A stretch of DNA of 57,645 nucleotides from Microbacterium sp. MYb72 (GCF_002979415.1 NZ_PCOT01000027.1:1-57645), one strand, 5' to 3'; counted from the stretch's first letter, positions 34,952 through 42,908 are shown. The notes: generated from the letters alone by a model not told the origin. A program made the numbers and translations.

Positions 34952-35877
34952 CAGTCCACCAGCCTCTCGGAGTTGACGAACTTGAACACGAGGGCGGAGA
35001 TCGTCCCCAGCACGACGAACAGCAGCAGCGCTGCCGCGATCGAGTAGCCGACGTTCACGTCGTTGCGGAAGTGGTTGAAGATGAAGAGGTTCGGCAGCGT
35101 CGTCGAGTCGAGCGGTCCGCCCTGGGTCATGACGAGGGGCAGCTCGAACTGCTGGATCGCGGCGACGAAGCCGGTGATGAGCAGGTACAGCACGACGTTC
35201 TTCATCTGCGGGATCGTGATGTACGAGGTCTTCTGCCACCAGTTGGCGCCCTCCATCGCGGCCGCCTCGTAGTACTCGGCGGGGATGTCGACCATCGCGG
35301 CGACCATGATGAGGGAGGTGAGGCCCATGCCCAGCCAGATCGCGGGCACGGCCACGGCGATCAGCGCCCACTTCGGGTCGCCGATCCACGCGATCGGCTC
35401 TATGCCGAAGTTCCCGAGGAACGCGTTCAGGAGTCCGCCGGAGTAGTTGTAGATGAGCACGAAGATGATCGAGGCGATCACGGCGGAGATGATCGTCGGG
35501 ATGTAGATGCTGACCTTCAGGATGCTCGCCGCCCGACGCGACACGGCGACCACGAGGCTCGCGAAGAAGAAGGCCAGCGCGAGCATCACCGGCACCGTGA
35601 GGAGCACGAACGCGAAGCCGCGTCCGATCGTGGCGAGGAACAGCGGATCCTTCAGGACGTTGGCGTAGTTGCGGATGCCGACGAACTCGGGATCCTTGTA
35701 GAAGCTCCAGTCCTGGAAGGACAGGTATCCGGCGTACACCGCCGGCCAGATGACGAAGATCCCCAGCAGCACCACGACCGGCAGCAGGAACCAGTAGGCG
35801 GTCCTGTTGTCGCGGTATCGATAGCGGTTCTTCCTGCGCCGGGTCTCCCGGCGCTCCTCCACAGCCTGGCTGGCCAT
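34951..35877 (-). CDS. CUT1 sugar ABC permease (MalF-like), D-arabinan locus
   Basis: A 308-residue permease. I prefer ATG 35877 because GAGG lies 5 bases ahead; GTG 35883 would add two residues. It shows AYWFLLPVVVLLGIFVIWPAVYAGYLSFQDWSF near the N terminus, and the coupling loop EYYEAAAMEGANWWQKTSYITIPQMKN. It follows the binding-protein gene by about 74 bases and overlaps the next permease by one base. Confidence 0.9.
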   Translation of the reverse strand: MASQAVEERRETRRRKNRYRYRDNRTAYWFLLPVVVLLGIFVIWPAVYAGYLSFQDWSFYKDPEFVGIRNYANVLKDPLFLATIGRGFAFVLLTVPVMLALAFFFASLVVAVSRRAASILKVSIYIPTIISAVIASIIFVLIYNYSGGLLNAFLGNFGIEPIAWIGDPKWALIAVAVPAIWLGMGLTSLIMVAAMVDIPAEYYEAAAMEGANWWQKTSYITIPQMKNVVLYLLITGFVAAIQQFELPLVMTQGGPLDSTTLPNLFIFNHFRNDVNVGYSIAAALLLFVVLGTISALVFKFVNSERLVD

Positions 35878-35951
35878 ATCCACCTCGTCGTGCTCTCGGG
35901 GCGTCGTCCCGCCCGGGGCCGCTGGGGCCCCGGGCGGTCACGCGGGCAGGG

Positions 35952-37316
35952 TCAGTTCTTCGGGGCCTTGTCCGGCAGCCCGTCGCGGTCGATCACGGTC
36001 TGGATCGCGGCGTTCGCGGTCTTGATCGCGTCGTCCACGGTGGCGGAGCCCTTCATGACCGACTCCATCGCGGTGCCGACGGCCAGGTTCACGTCCCACG
36101 GGTAGGTGGAGCCGGCGATGGCGTCAGGGGCGATCTCGTCGACGATGACCTTCGACCAGGGGGCCTTCGCGGCCTCCTCGCTCGCGGCGACGGCATCCTG
36201 CACCGACTGCCGCACGGGCACCTTGGTGAACTGCGTGTTCACGAAGAACGGCACGAGGTTGTCGGGGTCTCCGGCGATGGCCCATTCGAGGAACTTCCCG
36301 GCGGCATCCGCGTTCTTGGTCTTCGCGTCGACGACCCAGGTGAAGTTGCCCATGGTGGTGGCGGTGCGGCCGTCGGCGTCGGACGAGCTCGGGAAGCGGC
36401 CGACGCCGGTCTTGCCGAGCAGGTCGGCGTAGTCGGAGCCGATCTCCGACATCATCCACGAGCCGGAGACCTTGAAGGCGACCTTCTGCTGTCCGAAGTC
36501 CTCGCCGGCGACGTAGGCCGCGAGGGGCTGCTTGGGCATGTAGCCCTTGTCCCACAGCACCTTGTACTGCTCCATGAGGGCGCGGTAGCCCTTGTTGTCG
36601 ATGTCGGGGGCCGACCAGTCATCGGTGAGCGCCAGGTGTCCGGCGAAGTTGTACTGCTGGCCGACCGTCGACCAGGCCATCGTCACGGCATCCTGCGCCG
36701 GGGAGATGCAGTACTGGCCGTCGCCGAGCGTGGGCTGGATCTTCGCGCAGGCGGCGAGGAGGTCGTCCCAGGTCTCGGGGGCCTTGCTCGAGTCGACGCC
36801 CGCGGCGTCGAGCATGTCGGTGTTCCAGAAGAGCACGGTCTGAGGCTCGAGGAGCAGCGGATACGCGTAGTGCTTGCCGTCGATCTCCGAGATGGAGGAG
36901 GCGATGTCGAGGATCTCGCCGATCGCGTCCTTCGAGACGATGGAGTCGAGCTCGTGCACGGAGCCCGCGTTCACGAGGTCGTGGAGGTTGGCGGAGCTGG
37001 TGTAGACGTCGGGCGCCTTGCCTGCGGCCTGCGCGGCCTTCATCTTCTGGTCCCAGGCGTCCGCCGGCACCTCGGTGTCGACGACCTTGATCTTGTCCTG
37101 CGAGGCGTTGAACTTCTTGACGATGTCGGCGTACCACTCGTTCTCCACGGGGGTGAACGTGCGGTGCCAGAACTGCACGGTGGTGACGCCGTTCTCGCCG
37201 CCGCCTCCCGCCGACTCCCCCGGCGTGCCCGAGCCGCAGGCGGCGAGCATCGAGCCGACCGTCAGCGCGCCGAGAGCGGCGATCGCCGTGCGGCGCGTGC
37301 GTGTGGTGATTCTCAT
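35952..37316 (-). CDS. extracellular sugar-binding lipoprotein, D-arabinan locus
   Basis: A 454-residue CUT1 binding protein. ATG 37316 has a GGAGGA ribosome-binding site and gives the lipoprotein signal MRITTRTRRTAIAALGALTVGSMLAAC with lipobox. Features of the mature protein include TTVQFWHRTFTPVENEWYADIVKKFN and DVYTSSANLHDLVNAG. It heads the operon binding protein-permease-permease-GH183. The promoter spacer contains a perfect GAAATCGATTTC operator, so it belongs to the same regulon as the kinase, GH116 and GH172 genes. Inferred ligand: D-arabino-oligosaccharides. Confidence 0.9.
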   Translation of the reverse strand: MRITTRTRRTAIAALGALTVGSMLAACGSGTPGESAGGGGENGVTTVQFWHRTFTPVENEWYADIVKKFNASQDKIKVVDTEVPADAWDQKMKAAQAAGKAPDVYTSSANLHDLVNAGSVHELDSIVSKDAIGEILDIASSISEIDGKHYAYPLLLEPQTVLFWNTDMLDAAGVDSSKAPETWDDLLAACAKIQPTLGDGQYCISPAQDAVTMAWSTVGQQYNFAGHLALTDDWSAPDIDNKGYRALMEQYKVLWDKGYMPKQPLAAYVAGEDFGQQKVAFKVSGSWMMSEIGSDYADLLGKTGVGRFPSSSDADGRTATTMGNFTWVVDAKTKNADAAGKFLEWAIAGDPDNLVPFFVNTQFTKVPVRQSVQDAVAASEEAAKAPWSKVIVDEIAPDAIAGSTYPWDVNLAVGTAMESVMKGSATVDDAIKTANAAIQTVIDRDGLPDKAPKN

Positions 37317-37422
37317 GGGTTCCTCCTCAGGAACGGACTCCTCGTCGAGTCGCTGCTGTGTGCTCGGCTGCCGCCGAAGGGTTCCGGCCGCGCCGTCGAT
37401 CTTCGGTGACCGGGTATGCGTC

Positions 37423-37451
37423 AGATTATGCGAAATCGATTTCATGCGCAA
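37423..37451 (-). promoter_or_regulatory. promoter with operator in the spacer, ABC-GH183 operon
   Basis: Minus-strand -35 TTGCGC (37446-37451), 17-base spacer containing the operator (37432-37443) and -10 TAATCT (37423-37428). The architecture and even the -35 sequence match the kinase promoter at 28513-28542. Confidence 0.7.
37432..37443. promoter_or_regulatory. LacI operator GAAATCGATTTC, copy 3
   Basis: A perfect palindrome, 116 bases upstream of the binding-protein ATG and inside its promoter spacer. Confidence 0.75.
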
Positions 37452-37468
37452 GGTCTCAGATGTGCTTC

Positions 37469-38614
37469 TCAGCCCTTCCGTTCGAGATCCGCCGAGAACC
37501 AGAACACGTTGTACGGTCCCCAGAGGGAGAGCGTGAAGTAGATCGTCCTGCCGTCGTCGCTCACGTAGCGCGGATTCAGGTAGGGCGAGTACAGCCCCGG
37601 GTAGTCCGCGCCCGGCACGAGTTCGATCGGGTCGCCCCACGGCCCCCACGGCGTGATCCCCTCGCGGATGTAGGCGTTCCCGGCATCCGAGTAGGTCATG
37701 ATCCAGCGCTCCAGGTACGTCGACCACATCACGGAGAGCTCGCCGATCGTGCCCTCGACGATGGTCTCCGCGTCCGCGAGATCACTGCTCCAGCGCGGGG
37801 TCGCCCCGTCGGCGCCGGCGAAGTAGGAGTAGGCGGACTGGTCCTCGACCGCCTCCTCCGTCGCCCGGACGCGCATCAGCTGCACGCCGCCGAAGCGCCC
37901 CGAGGGGATCGACCAGAAGTAGATCCAGTCCTCGCCCCCTTCGCTCACGCGCGCCGTGGCGACCTGCACGAAGTTCGAGTCCCCCGGCCATTCGACACCC
38001 TCGACGGGCTGCCAGGTCGTGCCGTCGTCGCGCGACACGATCAGCGCCGAGCGGTTCGCATCCCAGGCGCCCGGCTCTCCCCAGAACCGCACGGACATGT
38101 ACGACACGTAGATCGCATCGCCGACCGTGAAGCCGTATGTCGGGATCTTCGTCACCTCTCCCCCCGCCCCGTTGGCGTCGTGATCGCCCTCGATCAGCGC
38201 GGCGGCCAGGCCGACGTCATCCGTCACCCAGCCGTCGAACGAGATGCCGTCGGAGGGGTCGTCGTCGGTGCTCCAGGCCGCGACGTTCGACCGCCAGAAG
38301 CCGCCCTGCCCGCCGATCGACTCGGGATCGCGCTCCCCGAACGTGTCGCCGAATAGGAAGAGCGTGCGGTCGCCGACGTCGACCATGGATCCGAGATCGG
38401 TGCCGGCGACGGACACGGATGCCGTGTCGTTCATGGCATCGGGACCGGTGAGCTGCGCGATCTCGGTGAGGCCGGAGACGCCGTCGAGCACGAAGGGCCT
38501 GTCGGGGTTCGGGTCGACGCTCACTCCCGATCCCCCTGCACATCCGGCGAGAGCCAGAGCCAGGAGGACGGATGCGGCGACGGCGGTCCTGCGGGGTGCT
38601 GCGGTGACGGACAT
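37469..38614 (-). CDS. GH183 (DUF4185) endo-D-arabinanase, lipoprotein
   Basis: A 381-residue lipoprotein (signal RRTAVAASVLLALALAGC with lipobox). The mature part has the DUF4185 acidic pair in AGTDLGSMVDVGDRTLFLFGDTFGE and the family strands RSALIVSRDDGTTWQPVEG, YSPYLNPRYVSDDGRTIYFTLSLWGPYNVFWFSADL. It differs clearly from the Tat-exported GH183 at 32925, so the two may cut different linkages or act at different places (surface-bound versus released). ATG 38614 has GAGGAGG close by. It is transcribed from a region holding operator copy 4, divergent from the 311-residue gene. Confidence 0.82.
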   Translation of the reverse strand: MSVTAAPRRTAVAASVLLALALAGCAGGSGVSVDPNPDRPFVLDGVSGLTEIAQLTGPDAMNDTASVSVAGTDLGSMVDVGDRTLFLFGDTFGERDPESIGGQGGFWRSNVAAWSTDDDPSDGISFDGWVTDDVGLAAALIEGDHDANGAGGEVTKIPTYGFTVGDAIYVSYMSVRFWGEPGAWDANRSALIVSRDDGTTWQPVEGVEWPGDSNFVQVATARVSEGGEDWIYFWSIPSGRFGGVQLMRVRATEEAVEDQSAYSYFAGADGATPRWSSDLADAETIVEGTIGELSVMWSTYLERWIMTYSDAGNAYIREGITPWGPWGDPIELVPGADYPGLYSPYLNPRYVSDDGRTIYFTLSLWGPYNVFWFSADLERKG

Positions 38615-38655
38615 GATCCTCCTCGATCGGCGACGGTCATGGACCCGAATCTAGC

Positions 38656-38667
38656 GAAATCGATTTC
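38656..38667. promoter_or_regulatory. LacI operator GAAATCGATTTC, copy 4 (divergent)
   Basis: A perfect palindrome midway between the starts of the lipoprotein GH183 gene (38614, minus) and the 311-residue gene (38688, plus). On the minus strand it directly precedes a -10-like TAGATT. On the plus strand TAGGGT (38675-38680) lies 7 bases before the ATG. Confidence 0.75.
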
Positions 38668-38687
38668 AAGACACTAGGGTCTTCGGC

Positions 38688-39623
38688 ATGTCCGATTCCA
38701 TCTCGACCTTGTGGTTGCGCCCATCCGGCAGCGCCTCCTCCGAGCCCCGGTGGGGGCACCCGGACGGCCTCCAGATCGGCATCGCGCCGATCCCCGGGCC
38801 GCGCGGCCTCCTCCGCGTGTTCACCCCGTACCTCGATCACCCGCGCGAACGGCTGGTGAACTTCGTCGCCGTCGAGCCGATCGTGCAGGGCGGCTCGGAG
38901 CGCGGATTCTCCGAGCTGGAGGCGAGCAGCCTCGACCCCGGCCAGCGCGGCAAGAGGTTCTGGTCGGCTGACTCGTCCGACCTCGCCGAGCAGGTGTCAG
39001 ACGCCCCGCCGGCCCGCGGCGTGATCGATGCCATCGACGGCGTCGAGACGCTGACCGTGTGGATCGGCGTCGAGCGCTTCGACAGCGGCGCCGACGTCAG
39101 AGTGCGGGTGCGGTTCCGGGCCGACCGACCGCACGAGGTCGAGCTCGCGGGGTTCGCGAACGCGGCATCCGCTCCGCTGTCGCACCTGATCCTCACCGCG
39201 ACCATGGGCAACTGGGCGCGCCTGCGCCGCCTGCACCTCGCCGGGCGCGTGGTGACGCCCGCCGAGCTGTGGCCCGGATTCTCCGGCACCGGGTTCGCGG
39301 AGCACGCGCGCTTCCCTCTCGACGCCCTGACGCGCGACGGGGATGCCGCGATCGTGAGCGCCACCGGAGATGAAGACGACCCGTGGTCGGTCGAGTACTC
39401 CGCCGACACGGCCGAGCACTGGCGCTTCCTCGGACGGAAGGCGGTGCAGTCCTGGCGCGTCGACGACCCCCATCCGGCTCTCGAGGCGCTGGTCAACGCA
39501 CGGTGGTCGTACTGGGCGAGCGCCTCACCCATCCCCGGCGGCCCCGCCTACGAGAACGTCGAAGTCGTGGAGCCGTTCCGGCAGGGCGCCGCGCTCCGGT
39601 TCTCGGTCGACCCCGTGGACTGA
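38688..39623 (+). CDS. unrecognised 311-aa protein in the D-arabinan regulon
   Basis: A 311-residue protein, no signal peptide or membrane helix, so cytoplasmic. The composition suggests a beta-rich fold: IGIAPIPGPRGLLRVFTPYLDHPRERLVNFVAVEPIVQG near the N terminus, VWIGVERFDSGADVRVRVRFRADRPHEVELAGF in the middle and KAVQSWRVDDPHPALEALVNARWSYWASASPIPGGPAYENVEVVEPF near the end. No family or catalytic motif is recognisable to me. The upstream operator is shared with the GH183 lipoprotein gene, so it should be induced with the D-arabinan enzymes. No ribosome-binding site precedes ATG 38688, and the transcript is probably leaderless, as for GH172. Confidence 0.75.
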   Translation: MSDSISTLWLRPSGSASSEPRWGHPDGLQIGIAPIPGPRGLLRVFTPYLDHPRERLVNFVAVEPIVQGGSERGFSELEASSLDPGQRGKRFWSADSSDLAEQVSDAPPARGVIDAIDGVETLTVWIGVERFDSGADVRVRVRFRADRPHEVELAGFANAASAPLSHLILTATMGNWARLRRLHLAGRVVTPAELWPGFSGTGFAEHARFPLDALTRDGDAAIVSATGDEDDPWSVEYSADTAEHWRFLGRKAVQSWRVDDPHPALEALVNARWSYWASASPIPGGPAYENVEVVEPFRQGAALRFSVDPVD

Positions 39624-39644
39624 TCCCCCGGGGTACAGAGAAAG

Positions 39645-39678
39645 GCGGCCTGCCCTCGAGATCGAGGACAGGCCGCCG
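39645..39678. terminator. hairpin terminator between convergent genes
   Basis: A 16-bp stem with a single mismatch (39645-39660 and 39663-39678) follows the 311-residue gene by 22 bases and precedes the stop of the small lipoprotein gene by 15. It serves both directions. Confidence 0.75.
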
Positions 39679-39692
39679 CAGTCATGGGTGGC

Positions 39693-40112
39693 TCAGGAGC
39701 AGAGGTCCTGCAGCTTCGTCCCCGACTCCTGGATCGCGGTCGACGAGGCCGTGAGCTTCTCGGTCGCCTTCGCGGCGCTGGACGGGTCTTCTGCGACGTC
39801 CTTCATGAGGGTCGCCAGGTCGCTGTAGGCGTCGGTGAACTTGTCGAACACGGGCTTGACCTCCGTGTTGGTGACCTTGTCGGCGAGCTTCTGGAACTCC
39901 GCGTCGATGGTGGCCAGCGTCTCCGCAGCAGCCTTGGGGTCGCTCGCCGCCTCGGTCATGGCGCTCTGCGCCTTGCTCGTGATCGCCTCACCCTGATCGT
40001 TGATGAGCTTGCAGGCGTCGGCCACCGACTGGCCCCCTCCGGAGCATCCGGTCAGTCCCACGGCGATCGCGATCGCGGTGATGAAAAGCGCGCCCTTGCG
40101 TGCTGTACGCAT
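39693..40112 (-). CDS. small secreted lipoprotein
   Basis: A 139-residue lipoprotein with signal KGALFITAIAIAVGLTGC (lipobox LTGC) and ribosome-binding site GGAGGA. The mature part is helical, probably a coiled coil or helical bundle (AITSKAQSAMTEAASDPKAAAETLATIDAEFQKLADKV ... ESGTKLQDLCS), with a cysteine near each end that could form a disulfide. No family is recognised. About 245 bases upstream are free of genes and hold nothing I can name. Confidence 0.7.
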   Translation of the reverse strand: MRTARKGALFITAIAIAVGLTGCSGGGQSVADACKLINDQGEAITSKAQSAMTEAASDPKAAAETLATIDAEFQKLADKVTNTEVKPVFDKFTDAYSDLATLMKDVAEDPSSAAKATEKLTASSTAIQESGTKLQDLCS

Positions 40113-40358
40113 AATGTCCTCCTCCAGTCACGCAGAAGGCTTCTCGCGCCCCCCGCTATGAAGAATCTATTGCATGTCGATGAATTCGAGAATCTGCGGA
40201 CGCGGCACCACGAGCGGAGACCCCGCGTGCGGACCGTGCACGGCGGCCGGTCGGATGCGTGAGCCGAAGAGAGTGGTCACGCTGACCCGCGCCCTCAGCC
40301 CGACTCCGTAGACTCGCCGGATGGCGCGAACCCGCGCGGGGAAGGGGCAGAGGCGAAG

Positions 40359-40997
40359 GTGAGGGCACGAGCGGTCTTCGGCGTGCTGCGTCTCGCCGCG
40401 GCGGCCGCCTGCGTCATCGCCCTCGTGCACCGGCTGTTCTGGGGCCTCAGCTCGCGCACGATCGCCGGAGAGAACTTCTTCGCCTACCTCACCGTGCAGT
40501 CGAACTGCGCGCTCGTCGTGGTGCTCGTGATCGGCGGAGCACTCGCATTCCTCCGCGCGACGGACCCCCGCTGGTTCTCCGTCTGCCTGGCACTCGTGCT
40601 CACGTGGACGATCACCGCGGGCCTCGCGTTCGCGCTGATCGTGTGGCAGGCCGGCATCCGCGGCATCCGCGTGGACGTGCCGTGGTCCGACCAGCTGCTG
40701 CACTTCTGGCTCCCCGCGTGCACGGCGCTCGCCTGGGCGCTGACCCCGGGGCACCGTGAGGTGCCGTGGTGGGTCGTGCCCGCGTCGCTCGCGTTCCCCC
40801 TCGCATGGGGCGCCGTGACGCTGTGGCGCGGTCCCCTCGTCGGCTGGTACCCGTACTACTTCCTCGACCCGCGGCAGGTCTCGGGACCGCCGGAGTTCCT
40901 GCTCACCAGCGCCGTCGCGCTCGCCATCTTCGCGCTGGTCGCGACGGCGATCGTGCTCATCAGCCGGACGCGGCGGGGGCGCACCGACGCCGCGTGA
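40359..40997 (+). CDS. Pr6Pr family membrane protein
   Basis: A 212-residue protein with about six membrane helices, starting at GTG 40359 with AGAGG 5-9 bases upstream. Features of the Pr6Pr (FAR-17a/AIG1-like) family are visible: FFAYLTVQSNCALVVVLVIGGALAF, SDQLLHFWLPACTALAWALTPG and PYYFLDPRQVSGPPEFLLTSAVALAIFALVATAIVLI. The role of this family in bacteria is unknown. Its stop is only 7 bases from that of the convergent amine oxidase gene. Confidence 0.8.
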   Translation: MRARAVFGVLRLAAAAACVIALVHRLFWGLSSRTIAGENFFAYLTVQSNCALVVVLVIGGALAFLRATDPRWFSVCLALVLTWTITAGLAFALIVWQAGIRGIRVDVPWSDQLLHFWLPACTALAWALTPGHREVPWWVVPASLAFPLAWGAVTLWRGPLVGWYPYYFLDPRQVSGPPEFLLTSAVALAIFALVATAIVLISRTRRGRTDAA

Positions 40998-41004
40998 ACA
41001 GAGC

Positions 41005-42372
41005 TCAGCTCGCTGGTGCGAGGAACGGCGCCAGGGATGCCGCGGCCGCGGCGAGCACGGCGTCGTCGTCGAGGTCGGCGAAGTCCGCCGCATCCGCACC
41101 GCCGACGAGTCCCACCAGGATGTTCTCGCCCGTGAGCGGTGCGAGGTTGAACCAGGTGCGGATGGTCGCGTCGCCTCCGACGACATGCCAGATGGCGGCA
41201 TCGGTGACGAGCAGCGGCTCCTCGAAACGCAGCCAGACCGTCTCGATGAAACCCATGCTCAGATCCGCGATCGCGCCGCGCTGACCGAAGGGCAGCTTCG
41301 GCGAGAACTCGATGCCGTCGCTCTGCAGCACTCCGAGCGGCACGGTGATCACGACGCGATCGAACGACAGCGACTCGCCCGTCGCGATGCCGAGGCTCAC
41401 CCCCGCGTCGTCGTACGCGACGCGGCTGACGGGCGATGACAGGCTCGTCTTGACGTCGTCGAGCAGGTGGGCGGCGAGCGCACCGAGATCGCCGAGCACC
41501 GCCGTGCGCTCTGCGGGAGGGATCACGGGAGGGAACCACGACGAGGCCTGGTCGGCGTCGGAGCCGGAGGAGGCCGAGAGGGAGGCGAGCAGAGCGGCAA
41601 GGCCGGGCTCGGCGGGGTCGGCGCCTGCGTCGGTCAGGGCCTGCGCCAGCGGGATGTCGGCGGGGAGGGCCTGCGCCGACGCGATCGCGTCGGTGAGCAC
41701 CTGGTCGGCGACGGGTTCGACGTCGCCCTCCGTCGACTTCCAGAGCGATGCCGACAGCGACCCCGTGCGGATGTCGAGCGCGTTCAGCTGTTCGCTGACG
41801 TCGGCATCCTGCGCACCGAGGAGCCAGCCGCCGAGCTGAGCAGGCACCGGCCAGGACTTCTCATCGACGACGGACTGCACGCGCCCGCCGACACGGTCCC
41901 TGGCGTCGAAGACCGTGAGCTCGAAACCCGTTCCCGAGAGCCGTGCGGCCGCTGCCGCCCCGGCGAGGCCCGCACCGACGATGGCGATGCGCTCTCCGTA
42001 CTCGGCCGCGGCCAGCAGCTCCTCCGCCGCTCGCGTGCCGGAGCGCAGCGCACCCGACATCGTTCCCGGAGCATCGGCATCCGTCGCCTCCCCGGCGAAG
42101 AACAGCCGTCCGTCGACGGACGCGGCGAGGGCGTCGCGCGCGCTCGCCTGCACGCCGGCGGGAGTGAAGCTGGCCGACCCCAGGGCGAACGGATCGGAGG
42201 CCCACCTGCTGCGAGCGAAGGCGAGCGGAGCGATCGTGCTGCCGGTCGGGCGCGGCGACGGGGAGCGATCGGGCGTGGGAGACGGCACCGGTTCCGGGGT
42301 GCAGGAGGCGAGCAGCACTCCCAGGACGCCGGCTCCGGCGCCGATCAGCAGAGTGCGACGCGTCATCCTCAT
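41005..42372 (-). CDS. lipoprotein flavin amine oxidase, apparently circularly permuted
   Basis: A 455-residue protein (start ATG 42372 or ATG 42366; neither has a clear ribosome-binding site). A lipoprotein signal (TRRTLLIGAGAGVLGVLLASC) and Pro/Ser linker come first. Next comes the segment that normally ends amine oxidases: RWASDPFALGSASFTPAG, RLFFAGEATD (residues 89-98) and GTMSGALRSGTRAAEELL. Only then comes the FAD-binding opening (IAIVGAGLAG at residues 129-138, FDARDRVGGRVQS), and the chain stops after the substrate domain. The order C-terminal part, Rossmann part, substrate part is a circular permutation of the usual flavin monoamine oxidase. The FAD motifs are intact, so it may be active outside the membrane. 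Confidence 0.75.
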   Translation of the reverse strand: MRMTRRTLLIGAGAGVLGVLLASCTPEPVPSPTPDRSPSPRPTGSTIAPLAFARSRWASDPFALGSASFTPAGVQASARDALAASVDGRLFFAGEATDADAPGTMSGALRSGTRAAEELLAAAEYGERIAIVGAGLAGAAAAARLSGTGFELTVFDARDRVGGRVQSVVDEKSWPVPAQLGGWLLGAQDADVSEQLNALDIRTGSLSASLWKSTEGDVEPVADQVLTDAIASAQALPADIPLAQALTDAGADPAEPGLAALLASLSASSGSDADQASSWFPPVIPPAERTAVLGDLGALAAHLLDDVKTSLSSPVSRVAYDDAGVSLGIATGESLSFDRVVITVPLGVLQSDGIEFSPKLPFGQRGAIADLSMGFIETVWLRFEEPLLVTDAAIWHVVGGDATIRTWFNLAPLTGENILVGLVGGADAADFADLDDDAVLAAAAASLAPFLAPAS

Positions 42373-42476
42373 CGTGACGCAACGATACCGCGCGCGCATC
42401 CGTCGTCCACACAGGGGCGAGGTCTACGCGTTCTCCACAGCGCCGGCGATCGCCCTGGATCCGCCTCTCCAGGGGA

Positions 42477-42908
42477 TCAGTCGCGCCCGCCCCCGGGGTG
42501 CCACAGCACGACCTCGGTGGAGCGGCGGATGCGCCGGCCGCCGGGCATCGGGACGACACCGGCCGACCCCGCGGCGAACACACGGACGCCGGGGCGATTC
42601 TCCCGTTCGGCTCGCAGCGCCGTGTCGAGCTCGGCGACGCGGCGACGCAGCATCCGGTTCTCGTCTTCCAGGTCGAGCAGCCGTGCGATGGCGGGCAGGC
42701 TCACCCCTTCGGAGGAGAGCTGTGCGACCTCGCGGAGCTGCTCGATGTTGCGGGTCGAGTAGCGGCGGGAGCCGCCGGAGGTGCGCCCTGGCACGACGAG
42801 GCCGATGCGGTCGTACTGCCGCAGGGTCTGCGGGTGCATGCCGGCGAGCTCGGCCGCGACGGCGATCGCGAACACCGGGGTGTCGGCATCCATGCGCTGC
42901 TCAGCCAT
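42477..42908 (-). CDS. hspR: heat-shock repressor HspR (MerR family)
   Basis: A 143-residue MerR-type regulator. The HTH reads FAIAVAAELAGMHPQTLRQYDRIGLVVPGRTSGGSRRYSTRNIEQLREVAQLSSEGVSLPAIARLL, the classic HspR pattern, followed by a coiled-coil segment (EDENRMLRRRVAELDTALRAE). HspR represses the dnaK operon with DnaK as corepressor. It ends the dnaK-grpE-dnaJ-hspR operon. Matching HAIR boxes flank the dnaK promoter. A 144-base gap with an inverted repeat separates it from dnaJ. Confidence 0.92.
   Translation of the reverse strand: MAEQRMDADTPVFAIAVAAELAGMHPQTLRQYDRIGLVVPGRTSGGSRRYSTRNIEQLREVAQLSSEGVSLPAIARLLDLEDENRMLRRRVAELDTALRAERENRPGVRVFAAGSAGVVPMPGGRRIRRSTEVVLWHPGGGRD

Noticed and set aside
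40113..40358. Possible gene in the 245-base gap before the Pr6Pr gene
   Set aside because: The frames on both strands are short, low in complexity and without ribosome-binding sites.
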